DNA of 52,203 bases, taken from assembly GCA_000310025.1 (NCBI GenBank), contig FN649743.1, positions 3,876,906 to 3,929,108 on the forward strand. The letters are read 5' to 3'. The stretch's first letter is position 1. Each line of letters opens with the position of its first letter. Under the pieces are notes generated by a model. It had not been told where the DNA came from and made no database searches. It saw only the letters and a list, made by a program, of their open reading frames with translations. Positions 1 through 11,193 of this stretch are shown here, piece after piece. A program made the translations under genes and the position numbers. The stretch is from Ectocarpus siliculosus (Eukaryota > Sar > Phaeophyceae > Ectocarpales > Ectocarpaceae).

Positions 1-20
1 CCCCCCCCCCCCCCCCCCCC
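1..20. repeat. poly-C run at the contig start
   Basis: Twenty C residues open the window and stop six bases before the stop codon of the first gene. Together with the degraded right end, this looks like a read or contig-end artefact rather than biology. Confidence 0.7.
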
Positions 21-25
21 ACGTC

Positions 26-3000
26 TCACCAGAAGAACGTCTTGGCCGTCATGTCGAAGACCGGGTCCTCCTCGTCGAAAGCTCCGCACAGCATCGCATG
101 CACGCTAGAAGTCTTCCCGCTGGTGACGCAAGAGCGGATGATCCCCACCAGCATCGCCGCGCTCGTGAGTGCGAGGAGGATGTTGTGGCCTCGCTCTAGC
201 CTCCTGCAAACGTCCAGCAGCGGTGGTGTCACACAGAGAGAGAGAGAGAGAGAGAGATCTTGGCGTAGATGGACGAAGAGGCGTGTGATGATATGCGGTC
301 GCGGTTTTCCGTGAGCGGTTAGTTGCTTCGGTGCTAGCGGCGGAGGTATCGCTTGCTGGTGTTTCGTGATGTTGTGAAGTGTTGTGATTTTTCGTGATTT
401 TTCTTCGATCAACGAACATTATGCCCTCCGCACCGCCAACACCGCCGTTGTGGAGGAACCACCGCCAATACACCAAAAGGGGGGGGAGCAACACAACGAC
501 TCTACCCCGTTCACACCACTCATCACGCGCGATGACGCCGTGAGGTTTCACGGGGGGCAATCAACGGCGCCCGCCCGTGTTCCACGCTGATTGTGTGCTT
601 GGGTCTTCAATACGAGCACCAACACATGGTAAGAGCGGCATCGCCCCGTGTCGCCAGAAGCGGGTGGCCGACGCTCAAATGACTTCCGCCAAGCCACGAC
701 ATACCCCTCCGTCCAATCGAGGACGCGTGGTCAATGGTCTCACAGCAAAGGCATGCAAAACGTGAGCACGCCGCCCCCCCACACGACCTCCGCTCTGAAC
801 CCTCAACAGCAAACAACAACCCTTCCTCCGTCTCAATCAACGCCCCATCGCCAACAAAAGCAGCAGCCTAGACAAGTTTCAGTGAACCAAACATATCGGA
901 CAAAAGCATGGAGTCGGTGAACTCTCGGGGGGTGTGAAGGCTAGGCTCTACGTCGCCCCTGCCTCTCTATTTCATACGACAAAACTCAACATCCTCGCTT
1001 AGGCAGTCCAACAAAACAGACAAAAAGTGAAGGGGTGCTGCTCGCATCTCACCGGAAAACACCGTGGAGGGGCTGCAGCATCACCGGGAGCGCCTCAACC
1101 AGGGCCAAATAACCCGCCACCGAAGCCCAGCCCCAGAACTCGATCACCCCGAATCGCACCGATCGCCACTCCCCTTCCTCCAGAACGCTCCAAAGCCCCT
1201 TCATCCAGTGCAGGCACGCCTGAAGCGTGGGTAGCACTCCCTCGCCAACCTTTTGTCCGTCAAGAGGAGAACGTAGGGGATGGGAGTTGGGATGAGTTGC
1301 CGGAGGGGAGACGCGGAGGAAGGAGGCTTGCTTCGAGAGTCAGTCAGAGGTGCTTGCGGGTCGACCAAACACACCAGAAATACTACGTGCTGTCCCTTTG
1401 AGCACGCAATAACTCGTGGCGGACTTTGAAACTGAACAACATGTTTTCGGGGAATGGTGTTTAGTCCAGCATCAATATTGGGTCAAAAGGGATGCGACAC
1501 GCCCAGTGCCGAGAAACGGCGACTGACAAGGCCGGCCCACCCCGCCCGCCTCAGGCGACCGGCCCCAACGACCCATCCACGGGTGCTAACCTGTCCACAC
1601 GATACACCGCCACCTCCCTCCGTCCCACAGCTCAGGATCGCCGCGACCCTGTCGGATACAAGGGCCGACAGCGTCGCCATCCCTCCTCCTCCTCCGCGTC
1701 CTCCTCCTGCGGACAAGGGTGGCGGCGGTTGCCGCTGGGTCTGCTGCAAAGCCTCCGAAGCCACCAGGGCCAGCGCTAGCGTGACGATTGCCTTGGCCGC
1801 GAAAGCCCGAGAACCCGTTGGCCGGTTGTTTGAGGCCGTCGCCGCTATGAACAGCCCCAACAGTGCCACCTGCGGTGGAGGGGGCGACGCCGATGGGGGG
1901 GGGGGGGGGGTTAATTGCTGCTCCCCTTGGCCATTCGATGTCTAAGAAACAAACCCCACTTTTGCAAGCTGCACTTTGAGGGAAGGGGTACATAAGCTTC
2001 CGTTCCAAACGAGCCACATTGCCTACGGTCGGGAGGTGACAACAATCAACACCCCACAACAGAATTGGAGAATTTCTCGCCTTCCCTCGGGGCTGGCGAC
2101 AAAGAAGGGCGTGCCAACGCACGAAGCGCCCAACTGCAACAGTCATAGCCCCACGAACACAAAACATGCTGTCGTATGGGCGGCTGGGAAGCTGCTCGAA
2201 AATGGTGTCGGACACACCAACAGCAACAAAACCTCGACACCCGTGTATTGAAGAGGTTGTCACATTTTTTTCCGCTGTGCTGTATTCGAAAGGAATCGTG
2301 CGTCTTGGCCCTCCCTTCGGCGCTCTCCCATGCCCGCGCTCATGTATCGCGGGTCGAGGAGAGAACACGTCGGCCGACCAGAAATGAGAACACGTCTGCT
2401 CGAGCGGAGGTCGACGAGCGCCAGCCAGCATCTAAGCAACCCCTTCCCCAGCCGGGAAGGATACGCACCGTCAGCGACACGCCCCCTGGACGAAAAAAGG
2501 TCCAATGGTCCTACACAGGTACCACAACGTATGTATACGAAAACACACTTCTGAGCACCAGGCAACATCGGCCCAAGCCCTCCCCAGCCGGGTGTGCGTC
2601 TTCCGCTCACGGCGCCTGGACGAAAAAAGGTGCAACGTACGCACAATTTCTGCCTGGCATCAAACAGTGTCCCCCGCCGGAGAACACACTCACATGGAGG
2701 GTGGCAAGGTTGCCCGCCGTCAGCCCGTGCCCCCACCCGATGCAAGCAGCGCTCACTACGACTCCGAATACCCCGGCGGTCTTCGCAAGCCTGATCTGTG
2801 TCTCTGAGTTACTGTCCACCACCTCCGCCCCGCTGCCCCCACCGCCCTCCGCGGCCGGCGCCGGCGCCTCCGGTTTTACGATTACGGGGGCTGCCGCCGT
2901 GCTCTTTACGGTGACCTCAGGTGTTGTCGGCGTTGTCTCCGCTGAGGCTGCGGGCGCAGGGGCGGTATTCGCCATCGACGCGCGACGGGTCTTGCTGCGG

Positions 3001-4674
3001 GTAGACCTGGGCTCGGTGGCGGGAGCGTCCAACACCTGAGGAGCAACAGCAGCATCCGGGTTCTTCTTCGGAGAGATTTCCTTCTTCTTGGGAGAAATTT
3101 CCTGCTTCTTCGGAGAAATTTCCTCGGAATTTTCCCCGGTCGCCGGTATCGCTGCTGCCGCCGCTCCAACGGCATCCTTGGTGGGCGTCGAAGACTCAAC
3201 CTGCTTTCCGACGTCAGCGACGGTCGGCAGCGCTTTGGTTACCGTTTCCGGCGAGAGCTCCGCGCCTGCGCCGTCGCTGCTCTTGACGGCCGCTGTGGGT
3301 TCTTCGTCCTTCGCCTGGGCGAGCTTTTCGACCAAGGAGTTGTCGTGGTCGTGGAGGCGCTGTATGAGCACGGCCTTGAGCCCGCTCACGGGCAGGCCTC
3401 GCGCCTTGAGCTCCACCTTGAGCTCCACGACCCTCATGTCCTCGAACGCCTGTTGCTGCCGCAATGTGTTAGTGGGAAGCGGGCGGAGCCGGGAAAAGGA
3501 GCAGCGGTCAGAATAATAAATCAGGTCCTCGGGCATGAATCCTACACTACAAGTCTGTTACCGTGGATGTGGGTTTACAACCGTTGCTGCTCGGGTTGAT
3601 GTCGTGCTTGGAAAAAAAGTGAAGCTACGGGGAAATCAAAACAAAGAACCGGCGTGCTGTGTATGTGTGCAATCTGTTGTTTGGACTGCGACTTCTGCAC
3701 CCTGATGCTTACTGTAATACTTCATAGTTTGGCGCCGTCGGGCCGGCGGCAGAGCAGCGAGCACAGCAGTAATCAGGGACAGGAGGCTTTAAAAGCGCTG
3801 ACGGCAGTAACATCTACAAATGTGTTGGGCCCAGGCCAACAAAATGGCACATCTGGCAATGTTGGTTGTAGAACATGAAATACACGGTCGACCATGCGGT
3901 GTGTTCACCACTGCCAACACTGCCAACGTTGAATCTCTCGCCATCTGAGCAGGCTGTGGTGTAGTACACTGGCTCGTCCGAGCATGCAATGCAGTGAGAC
4001 AGCTGAGCCCCAGCTACTGCTGTACCACCATTCTCAGTGGCTGGGAGTGTTTCGGAACCAGAGCCAGGAGTGCGGAGACGGAGGCGCTAGCTTTGGTGAC
4101 CGCGTTCACCGTCAGGTCTGTGCTTTACTTGGTGTTGCGATACCCCCAGGCAGTTGGCATGCAGTCCATATTTACTGCTGCTCGTATGTAGTACGTGTGC
4201 GACTCCGTGATGTGCCGGTGCCCCCAACGACGCAAGGCAACCTAGCGGTTTGGCAAGTGTTAAGGTGAAACATTCACTGCTTGTAGCTGGCCGGGGCTTC
4301 CATGGTTATCGAAAGCGGAGGAGACATTCCATGACACGCAAGTATCCAATGAACCTGTTGCACATTCGTTCACACGCTGGCCGCTGTTCGGTGTCGTTTA
4401 CTATGTAGCGCGCCGAGAAAGACCAACGGCCACAATAACGCAACTGTTGAAACCGTGCAAAATCCTGATAGAGCGGGTCCCAATGTATCACAACTCGTGG
4501 AGTTGGATGAAACCGATGTGCTGTGGTTGCTCACGGCAGGTTTTTGTTTTTCCTATTGGGTTTGGGAGTGGTGGTGCTGCTGATCGTGTGTGCTACAGTG
4601 TGTGTGCAGCGCAGAAGCACCAGGTGCAACTGACATTTTACGTCCTCTTTGCTGACGGATGTATCGGAATTCAT
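26..4674 (-). CDS. SAP-domain, SPKK-motif protein with multiple membrane segments
   Basis: Five exons on the minus strand: 4674-4642, 3449-2694, 1869-1591, 1219-1053 and 203-26. They sum to 471 codons including TGA. Every junction is GT-AG and the phases agree (0, 0, 0, 2). Residues about 15-45 form a SAP helix-extension-helix motif (MRVVELKVELKARGLPVSGL, then KAVLIQRL), a family that binds DNA or chromatin. Three consecutive EISPKK repeats follow near residues 120-140; SPKK motifs are known minor-groove binders. An Ala/Pro/Thr-rich linker leads to hydrophobic stretches around GVFGVVVSAACIG, AIVTLALALVASEAL, VIEFWGWASVAGYLALV and ILLALTSAAMLVGII, so the C-terminal half is probably membrane-embedded. 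Soluble DNA-binding module plus membrane segments resembles the layout of inner nuclear membrane Src1/MAN1 proteins, but I see no MAN1 C-terminal domain. The 11-codon first exon (MNSDTSVSKED, GAC|GTAAAA donor) is the weakest part of the model; the other four exons are well supported. Confidence 0.66.
234..257. repeat. (GA)n microsatellite beside a 3' splice site
   Basis: On the minus strand this reads (CT)n and lies about 30 nt upstream of the acceptor of the last exon of the SAP-domain gene (exon starts at 203). It probably forms part of an extended polypyrimidine tract. Confidence 0.75.
2445..2636. repeat. imperfect direct repeat inside an intron
   Basis: Copies at 2445-2503 and 2581-2636 both start TCCCCAGCCGGG and both end with the block CTGGACGAAAAAAGGT. 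They are about 136 bp apart and the middle is diverged. They lie in the intron 1870-2693 of the SAP-domain gene. Confidence 0.7.
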
Positions 4675-6366
4675 CTTGGGTGGTTGAAACCCGAAGGTAG
4701 ACCGAGCCAAGAGGAAGTGCCGACTCTCTAGCTCCTTCTCGCGCGGTGCCTTCCAGCGTGGCGGTGTGTGTTGGGATGTGTGCCTATCGGTTGATGTGCG
4801 CAGCAACCCTTCGGCATGCACACATGCAGGCGGGCAGCTTTGGAGAGGATACTGGGGTCTATGTACGTCGAGCTCACTGGGCATGGCACCGACACAAGCA
4901 ACACTCGGGACAAAATGACGTTGTGCAAGTTTATCTCACCGCCATCCTGTCTTCGCGGCGCTTTGCCCACTTGATGCTCCGGCCGTGTGTGCGGTCCCAA
5001 GCCCAGAGCCCAGAGCACCTCTGAGTGCCTTCTACACTCTCCTTTAGCATCTACGCACGTACCCATTTGGACAACGTTCAACCACGGAGCCCCTCCTTTT
5101 TTTTTTTTTCCTTAATATTGACTCGAATGGGTAGTCTTTCTGTGTGTGTTTTTATTATTCCTTAATTGACACAACGAATCCATCTCTATATCATAGAAAA
5201 GAGTCAGAGACTTTTCCCGTTTGGTTTGTTTGGGAAGGACCACACACAGCACAATAATAAAATACACACACATGCAACCGATCTCTCGTGCAACACGCGT
5301 TTTTTTTTGTTGCAAATGGAACGTTGTCCGGCCTTTTCGGGCCTTCTTGAGTACCGTTTCGTTTTCGCACCCCCTATGTATGGCCCAGTCGATGTGTCAA
5401 ATGTATACACCATTCGATATGTATGTGTTTCGACGCACAAACGGGAGTCACACAGGAGCAGCACTGCTGTACTTCTCTGTGCGCCTGCCCCCCTGCGATG
5501 CTTGCCTTCACACACACGGTGATACCCGCGGCTAGACTTTCCATTTTTCTCGACTACTGCTGTAGAATACCGCCGATTATTCACTCCCGCGAGATTCGAA
5601 CCCGCAATGCAGAGGGTCACAAGGTTATGAGGTCGCCAACTGAACAACAGGGGCGACCGGTATCCAGAAATCATGACCGAGACGCTCTCATTGGTGGGCA
5701 CACGGGGGACTTGAAGGCTGTGCTCCGCAAGTAGAGTAAGACAAAGTGGGTGACATCGTAACGCAAAACAAGACTTGGTCAAGAATGACGGATCAGCGGC
5801 GGCGGTGTCTACACTTCACATCTTCCAGGTATGTTGTTCCATCAAACCGTAAGCTCAACCAACACCAACACCAACCCTAAGTACAATGATATATGTGGCT
5901 GAGCGCCGCGGCCACCGTAAACATGACGGTGTCAAGGATCAAGTTGACTCGAGTCACCTTCAGCACGGCGGAGAGAGGAATACTAACCTCTGACCCCATG
6001 AAAAGGCTAAGGCTATCTGCATACACGCCACAGATGCCAGCCAAGCTTGGAAGCCTTCAAGGTTCAGAACTCTCTCCCCGCAACAAAGTCAACATGCCAT
6101 TTCCACACGATTGCGGGCCAAAGAACAAACAAAGCGGCCCGCAACCAACCATCGCCCTTCACACTTGGCATCGTCGGCACGAGCACCACACCAGAAATTC
6201 GGACAAGGGAGCGTCGGAAACAAAGCCACACATCTTATCACAAAAATAGCTGGTACAAAATCCCTATGCAAACAGTATCAGGAATAAATGATCAAGACTC
6301 TCCGAGCAAGACAGAGTTGTGAACACCAGTGCCTGTCGCCCGCGGATTGGTCCGCCCCAAGGCGCG
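4675..6366. other. intergenic region between the SAP and fibrillin genes
   Basis: No convincing coding exon here. It holds the presumed promoter side of the SAP-domain gene (near 4675 and above), a T-rich run at 5098-5110, and the tRNA-like element at 5582-5658. The 192-codon minus frame at 5204-5782 runs through the tRNA-like element and has no recognisable composition. Confidence 0.6.
5582..5658 (-). repeat. tRNA-like (SINE head-like) element
   Basis: The minus strand reads CGCCCCTGTTGTTCAGTTGG at its start, with a one-mismatch RNA polymerase III A box. It ends with a B box inside a perfect 5-bp T arm (GCGGG-TTCGAAT-CTCGC). The putative acceptor arms pair at 6 of 7 positions. The D and anticodon arms do not fold cleanly, so I do not call a functional tRNA. 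It shares CGCCCC, TTGG, CCTC and AACCTT in the same order with the element at 49590-49660, which suggests two members of one tRNA-derived SINE family. Confidence 0.55.
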
Positions 6367-8000
6367 TCACCGAGGAACCTCGTCCCGCACGAAGACCACG
6401 GCGTCTTCCTTCTTGGGCGCGTCCTTCCACGCCACGATCAGCATGTTCTGATCCAAGAAAAACTCGTACAGGTCTCTCCCGCCGTCGCCGCCCTCCCCCC
6501 CCGCCTTCACGATCTTGTCCCCGCCCAGGTCCAAGTTCATGGTGTTGAACTCCCACCTGAGGTGGTAACCCCCCGTAACCCCCCACTTACCCCTTCCCCG
6601 CACCGCCCCGTCCTCCGTCAGGACCACGTCGGCCACTCTCCCGAACCCTTCCGCGCGGACGCCGGCCCCTCCGGCAGCCGCCGCCGCCCGCGGTTCCCTC
6701 GCCGCGGCCTCCACCATCGAGGCCGCGAGAGCCTTCGCCTGGGCATCCTTCGGGTCTTCGCCGCCGCCGCCGCCCCCGGCCGCAGCTCCCGCCGCAGACC
6801 CGGTGGCCTTGACCGGCTGCGCCTCCGCCGCCGGGGAGAAGCCGGCGACCGCGACTACGGTGGGCATCTCGCCGTCCTTGACGGTGTTGGTCAAGGCGCT
6901 GATTCGCGCCCGGAGGGGCCGCACCGGGGTGTCGGCGTTGTACTCTAGTTCGCCGCCGGAGACAGGTCTTCCGGAGATGGATGAAACAAGCTCGCCCAGG
7001 GTGCAGGTCGGGCCGGCACCTCTGGATGAAGGCGAGCGGTTCGTGGCCTTCTCGCCGTCTCCGTAGACGAAGGGTACGTTCGGGACGATGGTGGAGGCGG
7101 CGATCCAGTGCCCTGGTCATGCATCATCATGATTCCGACGAACCGTGGGGTTTCCGAAGGGGAAGAGGGCGTTTCCAAGGGGAGGGGAGCGTTAACAGGG
7201 CCGGTAAAAGGAGTGTTGAGTGCTTTTACCAGCTTCCCTGAAATTTTCCTTTGTGACCCAAGCACCACTGTCGAGGAATCCTGTCCGACACGGTGCGTCT
7301 GCTGCCGAGGAACAACAAGAAAAGTGCATCTAACGTCCACAACATTTGGATGTGCTCCGACCCGCGGAGAAGAAACCGCATTGCTCAAGGCTGGAACCAC
7401 GTGGCAAGCCGGATGTGTTATTTCTAGTCTCCACACAATCTCGTAGCCTCCAACACGCGCAACTTGTTCCTCACCAGCAGGAGGCAAGACAGCACCCCCG
7501 CACGCACACCGATAGCTAGAGTGTTCAAGTTCTGTACCCTGCTTCATAGACCGGCGGCCTTTCCTTCGTCAGCCGGTTAGCGCGGTAGATGGAAACTTAA
7601 GTACACAAGACACACACAGGCATTTTCTGCTTTATCGTTTACGTCCTACACCGGACAATAGCCTAGCCTGATGCCCCCTCACGGGGGTCGCAGATCATGG
7701 CCTGCAGAAGCGCTCTCTGTAATCAGCCGCACTGAGACTGCCGCAGTACTTGATCATTAGTCAGGCGGTTAGCGCGGTTGGTGCCAACAATACAGACACG
7801 CGCACCTGGAAGCATCGCGCAGTAGTGCGACTTCCCCAGGTCCTTGCCCACCCCGCACCCCGAGGAAGGGTTGACCAGGGCAAGTTCCTCCATGATAGGG
7901 TAAATGTCGTCGGTGATGACACCCCCCGTTTCTTCCAAGGACGACAACAGAAGAGCTTTGCGTGATCGAAGTTCCTGGGAAACGTCGTGACGAGATTCCG

Positions 8001-8037
<37 letters not shown>

Positions 8038-9398
8038 AGGTGTCCTGGTGGTGATATGTGGTGGTTACCTTTAGAGTATACACCGAGCCCAGGCTGAGCG
8101 CGTCAGGTGGATATATGGGGAACGTGGGTGAGAGTCGAGCTGGTGAGCTTTTGGTGTTGAATCAAAACCCTCTGGTTGGAGTGAACATGGTAGAGCTATG
8201 TACGAGGGTCATGTGGTTGCGTCAGAGGCCTAAACGAGAGGTAGAAAAGACGAGCACCTCAATGTGCAGAGAAAAGAAAACCAACAAGGTTGCATTCGAC
8301 AAAGAACGCCAGGGAAAGACGGGTCGTCGCAACCCAGCGGGAATAGAAGGAGTGGGGCAGCAGTGCGCCCCCGAATCAGTGGTTCGTGGGGTGAAGAACA
8401 CCGCTGTCAAGCAGGACCTCGCTTGCGGGGGAGAATGCTGAGTTCTGTCACCGAGCACGCATGCCAAGCACATCTACCCGACACCACAGATAGAGCAGTG
8501 AAATCGTCGGCGACGTTGGGAGGAGCAGGCAATGAAACGACACGCGGACGTAAGCCAGTTGTTGACCTGGACGTCGGGTCGTCGATAGCCGTGTGAAGGT
8601 CGGACCTCAAGGTCACGCAAGGGTGGCGATGCAATGTCTAAGCCAGCGCTACTCTACAGTTTTCTTTTCCGATGCACGGGTAAACAAAAGTGAGTTGATG
8701 GAAGGGTGCCGTTGTTTATACTGCAGTATGATATGGTCAAAAGATACGCCTGTTGGGTACTCTGTGAGACACTTGGCTGCTCGTGGTGTGCCAGCGGCAG
8801 CACCAGCTTGGAAGAGAAACAAAAGATCCGCGAACACCGTCTACGATGATGGAGTGTCAACATAGGAGCGACGCTGTCATGATTTGCCATGCACCACCCT
8901 GCTGCTGCCGCTGCTGCTCCTTCTCAATACAAAAAGGAGCCACCCACCCGCACTGGCAGCCAACATCACATAATCGAAGAACGATGCCGGAGCAAAGATT
9001 TTTCAGCTCTTGCACTGCTGTGAACACTATAGACTACACGTGCTGCAATGGTGCATGTTCTTTGGTTGCAAAACATGTGTTGCCCGGAGCGTTGAATTTC
9101 AAACTCTCACCATTACGTACTCCATGATGAGCTTGTTGTCCATGGTACCCTCAAACGCACGCTTCATCGATGCCAGATCAGGCCGGCCCGCCCCCCCGGC
9201 ACCCTCCCCGTCAGCGACGCTGCGAAGCGCCGACCATTGCTTCCGCACACGATGATTCTCGCCTGCCACAATATCTCTAACAGCACGACGCTGGCCTGTA
9301 GTGCTGGTGGGCACTCTGAGTGGGCTTGGCTGCCATGCTGATGCACCTTGCAAAACATCCAGGCCACAAACGACGGCGAGTATTCGAGAAGAAACCAT
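6367..9398 (-). CDS. Plastid-lipid-associated protein (PAP/fibrillin family), plastid-targeted
   Basis: Three exons on the minus strand: 9398-9111, 7974-7806 and 7112-6367, giving 401 codons with TGA. Splice phases (0, then 1/2) agree at both GT-AG introns. The N-terminus MVSSRILAVVCGL...GASAWQP looks like a signal peptide ending in ASA-Trp, an ASAFAP-type cleavage motif that directs stramenopile proteins to the four-membrane plastid. The fibrillin pattern starts in exon 2 (RKALLLSSLEETGGV, then IYPIMEELALVNPSSG, matching the LL..L..T..G / I...L...NP signature). It continues with GHWIAASTIVPN and ends with FFLDQNMLIVAWKD...AVVFV, equivalent to the YLD..LRI.R...FVL end of the family. A Gly/Ala-rich insert of about 60 residues separates the last strands. 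Fibrillins coat plastoglobules or thylakoids and bind lipophilic molecules. Start choice: first Met of the presequence, followed by an open frame to the ATG|GTGAGA donor. Confidence 0.85.
8003..8036. repeat. (GA)n microsatellite beside a 3' splice site
   Basis: About 16 GA units. On the minus strand it is (CT)n, ending about 25 nt upstream of the TTTCCCAG acceptor of fibrillin exon 2 (exon starts at 7974). Confidence 0.8.
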
Positions 9399-10429
9399 TT
9401 CCGTGAGGGAGTTGTTTCTTTCTCGCCCAGTGGTGGGTGGCCGGCCTTCCTGCTGTGCTGTGGCCTCCGCTGCGGCCAAGTGGACTGTCTGGCTTGGTGG
9501 CTCGGCTGTACATTTGTGCGGCTCATTTCGCCGCTCAGACACACCACCATTCAGTCGCGGGGCCCCCTTGAGGTTTCGCCGTTGGGCATGATACATAGGC
9601 TGTGCCCTTGGTGCAGTCCCGTGTAGAGAGAGGCATCAAGGGCTCGGTGATGGCACTGTGTGATGATCTCTCCCTCTCTCTGTCTCTTTCTGGTGAGCCC
9701 CAACTTTATGTAGACTACATAGTGTCTGCAGCAGTACATAGTCTCTACAGCAATGTACGACTTTTTCGTATCCTTCGGGAATGATTCGACGGTGTCCGTC
9801 CCTTTCCCCTGTCGCAGTGAAAGGTCGAGAGTTATGTTTTGGGAAAGGTGGGGCAATAATAATACCACCAGGAAATGCTCTTGTGTGACCCCGACTGATA
9901 CGTCAGGTAGTCTATGTGTACTCCGAAAGGCCTGTAAACCGTTGCCGGAATATCTATATATGTATCCTGGCTTCGTCTTCAAACAACGGTAACAAAAGGC
10001 TGTTATTGACTGTCCTCCGCTCTTTGCATCATCAGTGCCTTCCTACGTAGGTTCGGGTGAGGGCATGTATGTATGTGTGGAGCTGTGATGTGTGTCTCTG
10101 TGAAAGAAAATGTAGAAAGAGTTAAATTGACATTCATACGCATTTTTAGCGCATTAGACTACTGTTTGAGAGAGTGTTTGTGACGAGATAACATGTAGAT
10201 GTGACGAGATGTACTGTAGTCCCAATGCGTGCAGGTTGGAGCCGCTTCGGCTGTTTCCTTCCTTATCCTTCCTTTCTCTCTCAGTCGCTCGCTATCGCTC
10301 ACTCCCAGGAAACGCTGAGCAAGGGGGAACGCCTGTACATTGCCTGCTACTGCTAGTAACCATTGTACCGTTTACCTTCCAAAACTCGGAATACCAGGAA
10401 TCTGGGCAGGAGGTCGGGATATTCTTGAA
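9399..10429. other. upstream region of the fibrillin gene
   Basis: No gene seen. It holds a CT-rich run near 9662-9690 and a stretch at about 9772-9832 resembling 18830-18884, just beyond the Ty3/gypsy relic (blocks GTCCCTTTCCC and GTGAAAGGT...CGAG in the same order). That could be a solo LTR-type remnant. Confidence 0.45.
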
Positions 10430-11193
10430 AGAGCAGTGGCCAGAATCGGGTACACCCGGTCCAAACACGGCCATAATCGGGTACCCCTACAAGATGCAGC
10501 TGGGAGCGACCGCATGCCACCATCTGATTGGCCGACGCCCGCCCCTACCCGACCTTGACCGCCTTTCCACCGGGTGCACCCGATCTTGACTACTCACCCC
10601 CGGGAGGGGTACCCGGTTTTTCTTTCCCCCACCCGAAAATGGCTGGGCTGTTCGACCAAAACCCATGCACACAACCACGGGTCGGACGCACACCACTTGC
10701 CCTCGTTTGTCGCCAATAATGAGAAAGTAGCGGGAAGGAGAGAAATATGTCTATTCTTGAGATGAGTCCCGTGTGTGTCGCATCTCGTGAGGGAGGTAGT
10801 CATCCAGCTCTTTCTTCTTCTCGATCATTTGCACAGACCGCCTGCCGTTTCCCCCAAGGGAGACTTCCACCGCCGGCGGGGGGTCTGCCTCCGCCCGCCG
10901 GGCCGTCAGAAGGTCCGAATTCGAGGGCAGGGCGTTGCTGACGTGTACTTGTGTGCATGGGTTTTGGTCGAACAGCCCAGCCATTTTCGGGTTGGGGAAA
11001 GAAAAACCGGGTACCCCTCCCGGGGGTGAGTAGTCAAGATCGGGTGCACCCGGTGGAAAGGCGGTCAAGGTCGGGTAGGGGCGGGCGTCGGCCAATCAGA
11101 TGGTGGCATGCGGTCGCTCCCAGCAGCATCTTGTAGGGGTACCCGATTATGGCCGTGTTTGGACCGGGTGTACCCGATTTTGGCCACTGCTCT
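10430..11193. mobile_element. long-inverted-repeat (foldback/MITE-like) element
   Basis: Two arms of 244 bp (10430-10673 and 10950-11193) are reverse complements with only a few mismatches, around a 276-bp centre. The outer end is AGAGCAGTGGCCA(G/A)AATCGGG. Each arm carries several near-palindromic CGGGT(A/G)CACCCG / GGGTACCC motifs. No transposase is encoded and I cannot find a clear target-site duplication. The CAGTGG-type end is compatible with a hAT-derived element, but the superfamily is not established. Confidence 0.85.

Noticed and set aside
1586-2431. 281-codon minus frame overlapping the SAP-domain gene
   Set aside because: It runs out of phase across exon 3 and its intron. The spliced model with a GCAG acceptor at 1870 gives hydrophobic, phase-consistent coding sequence instead.
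5204-5782. 192-codon minus frame
   Set aside because: It reads through a tRNA-like element and shows no protein-like composition.
10528-10719. mirrored short frames near 10.5 and 11.0 kb
   Set aside because: They are the same inverted-repeat arm read twice, not genes.
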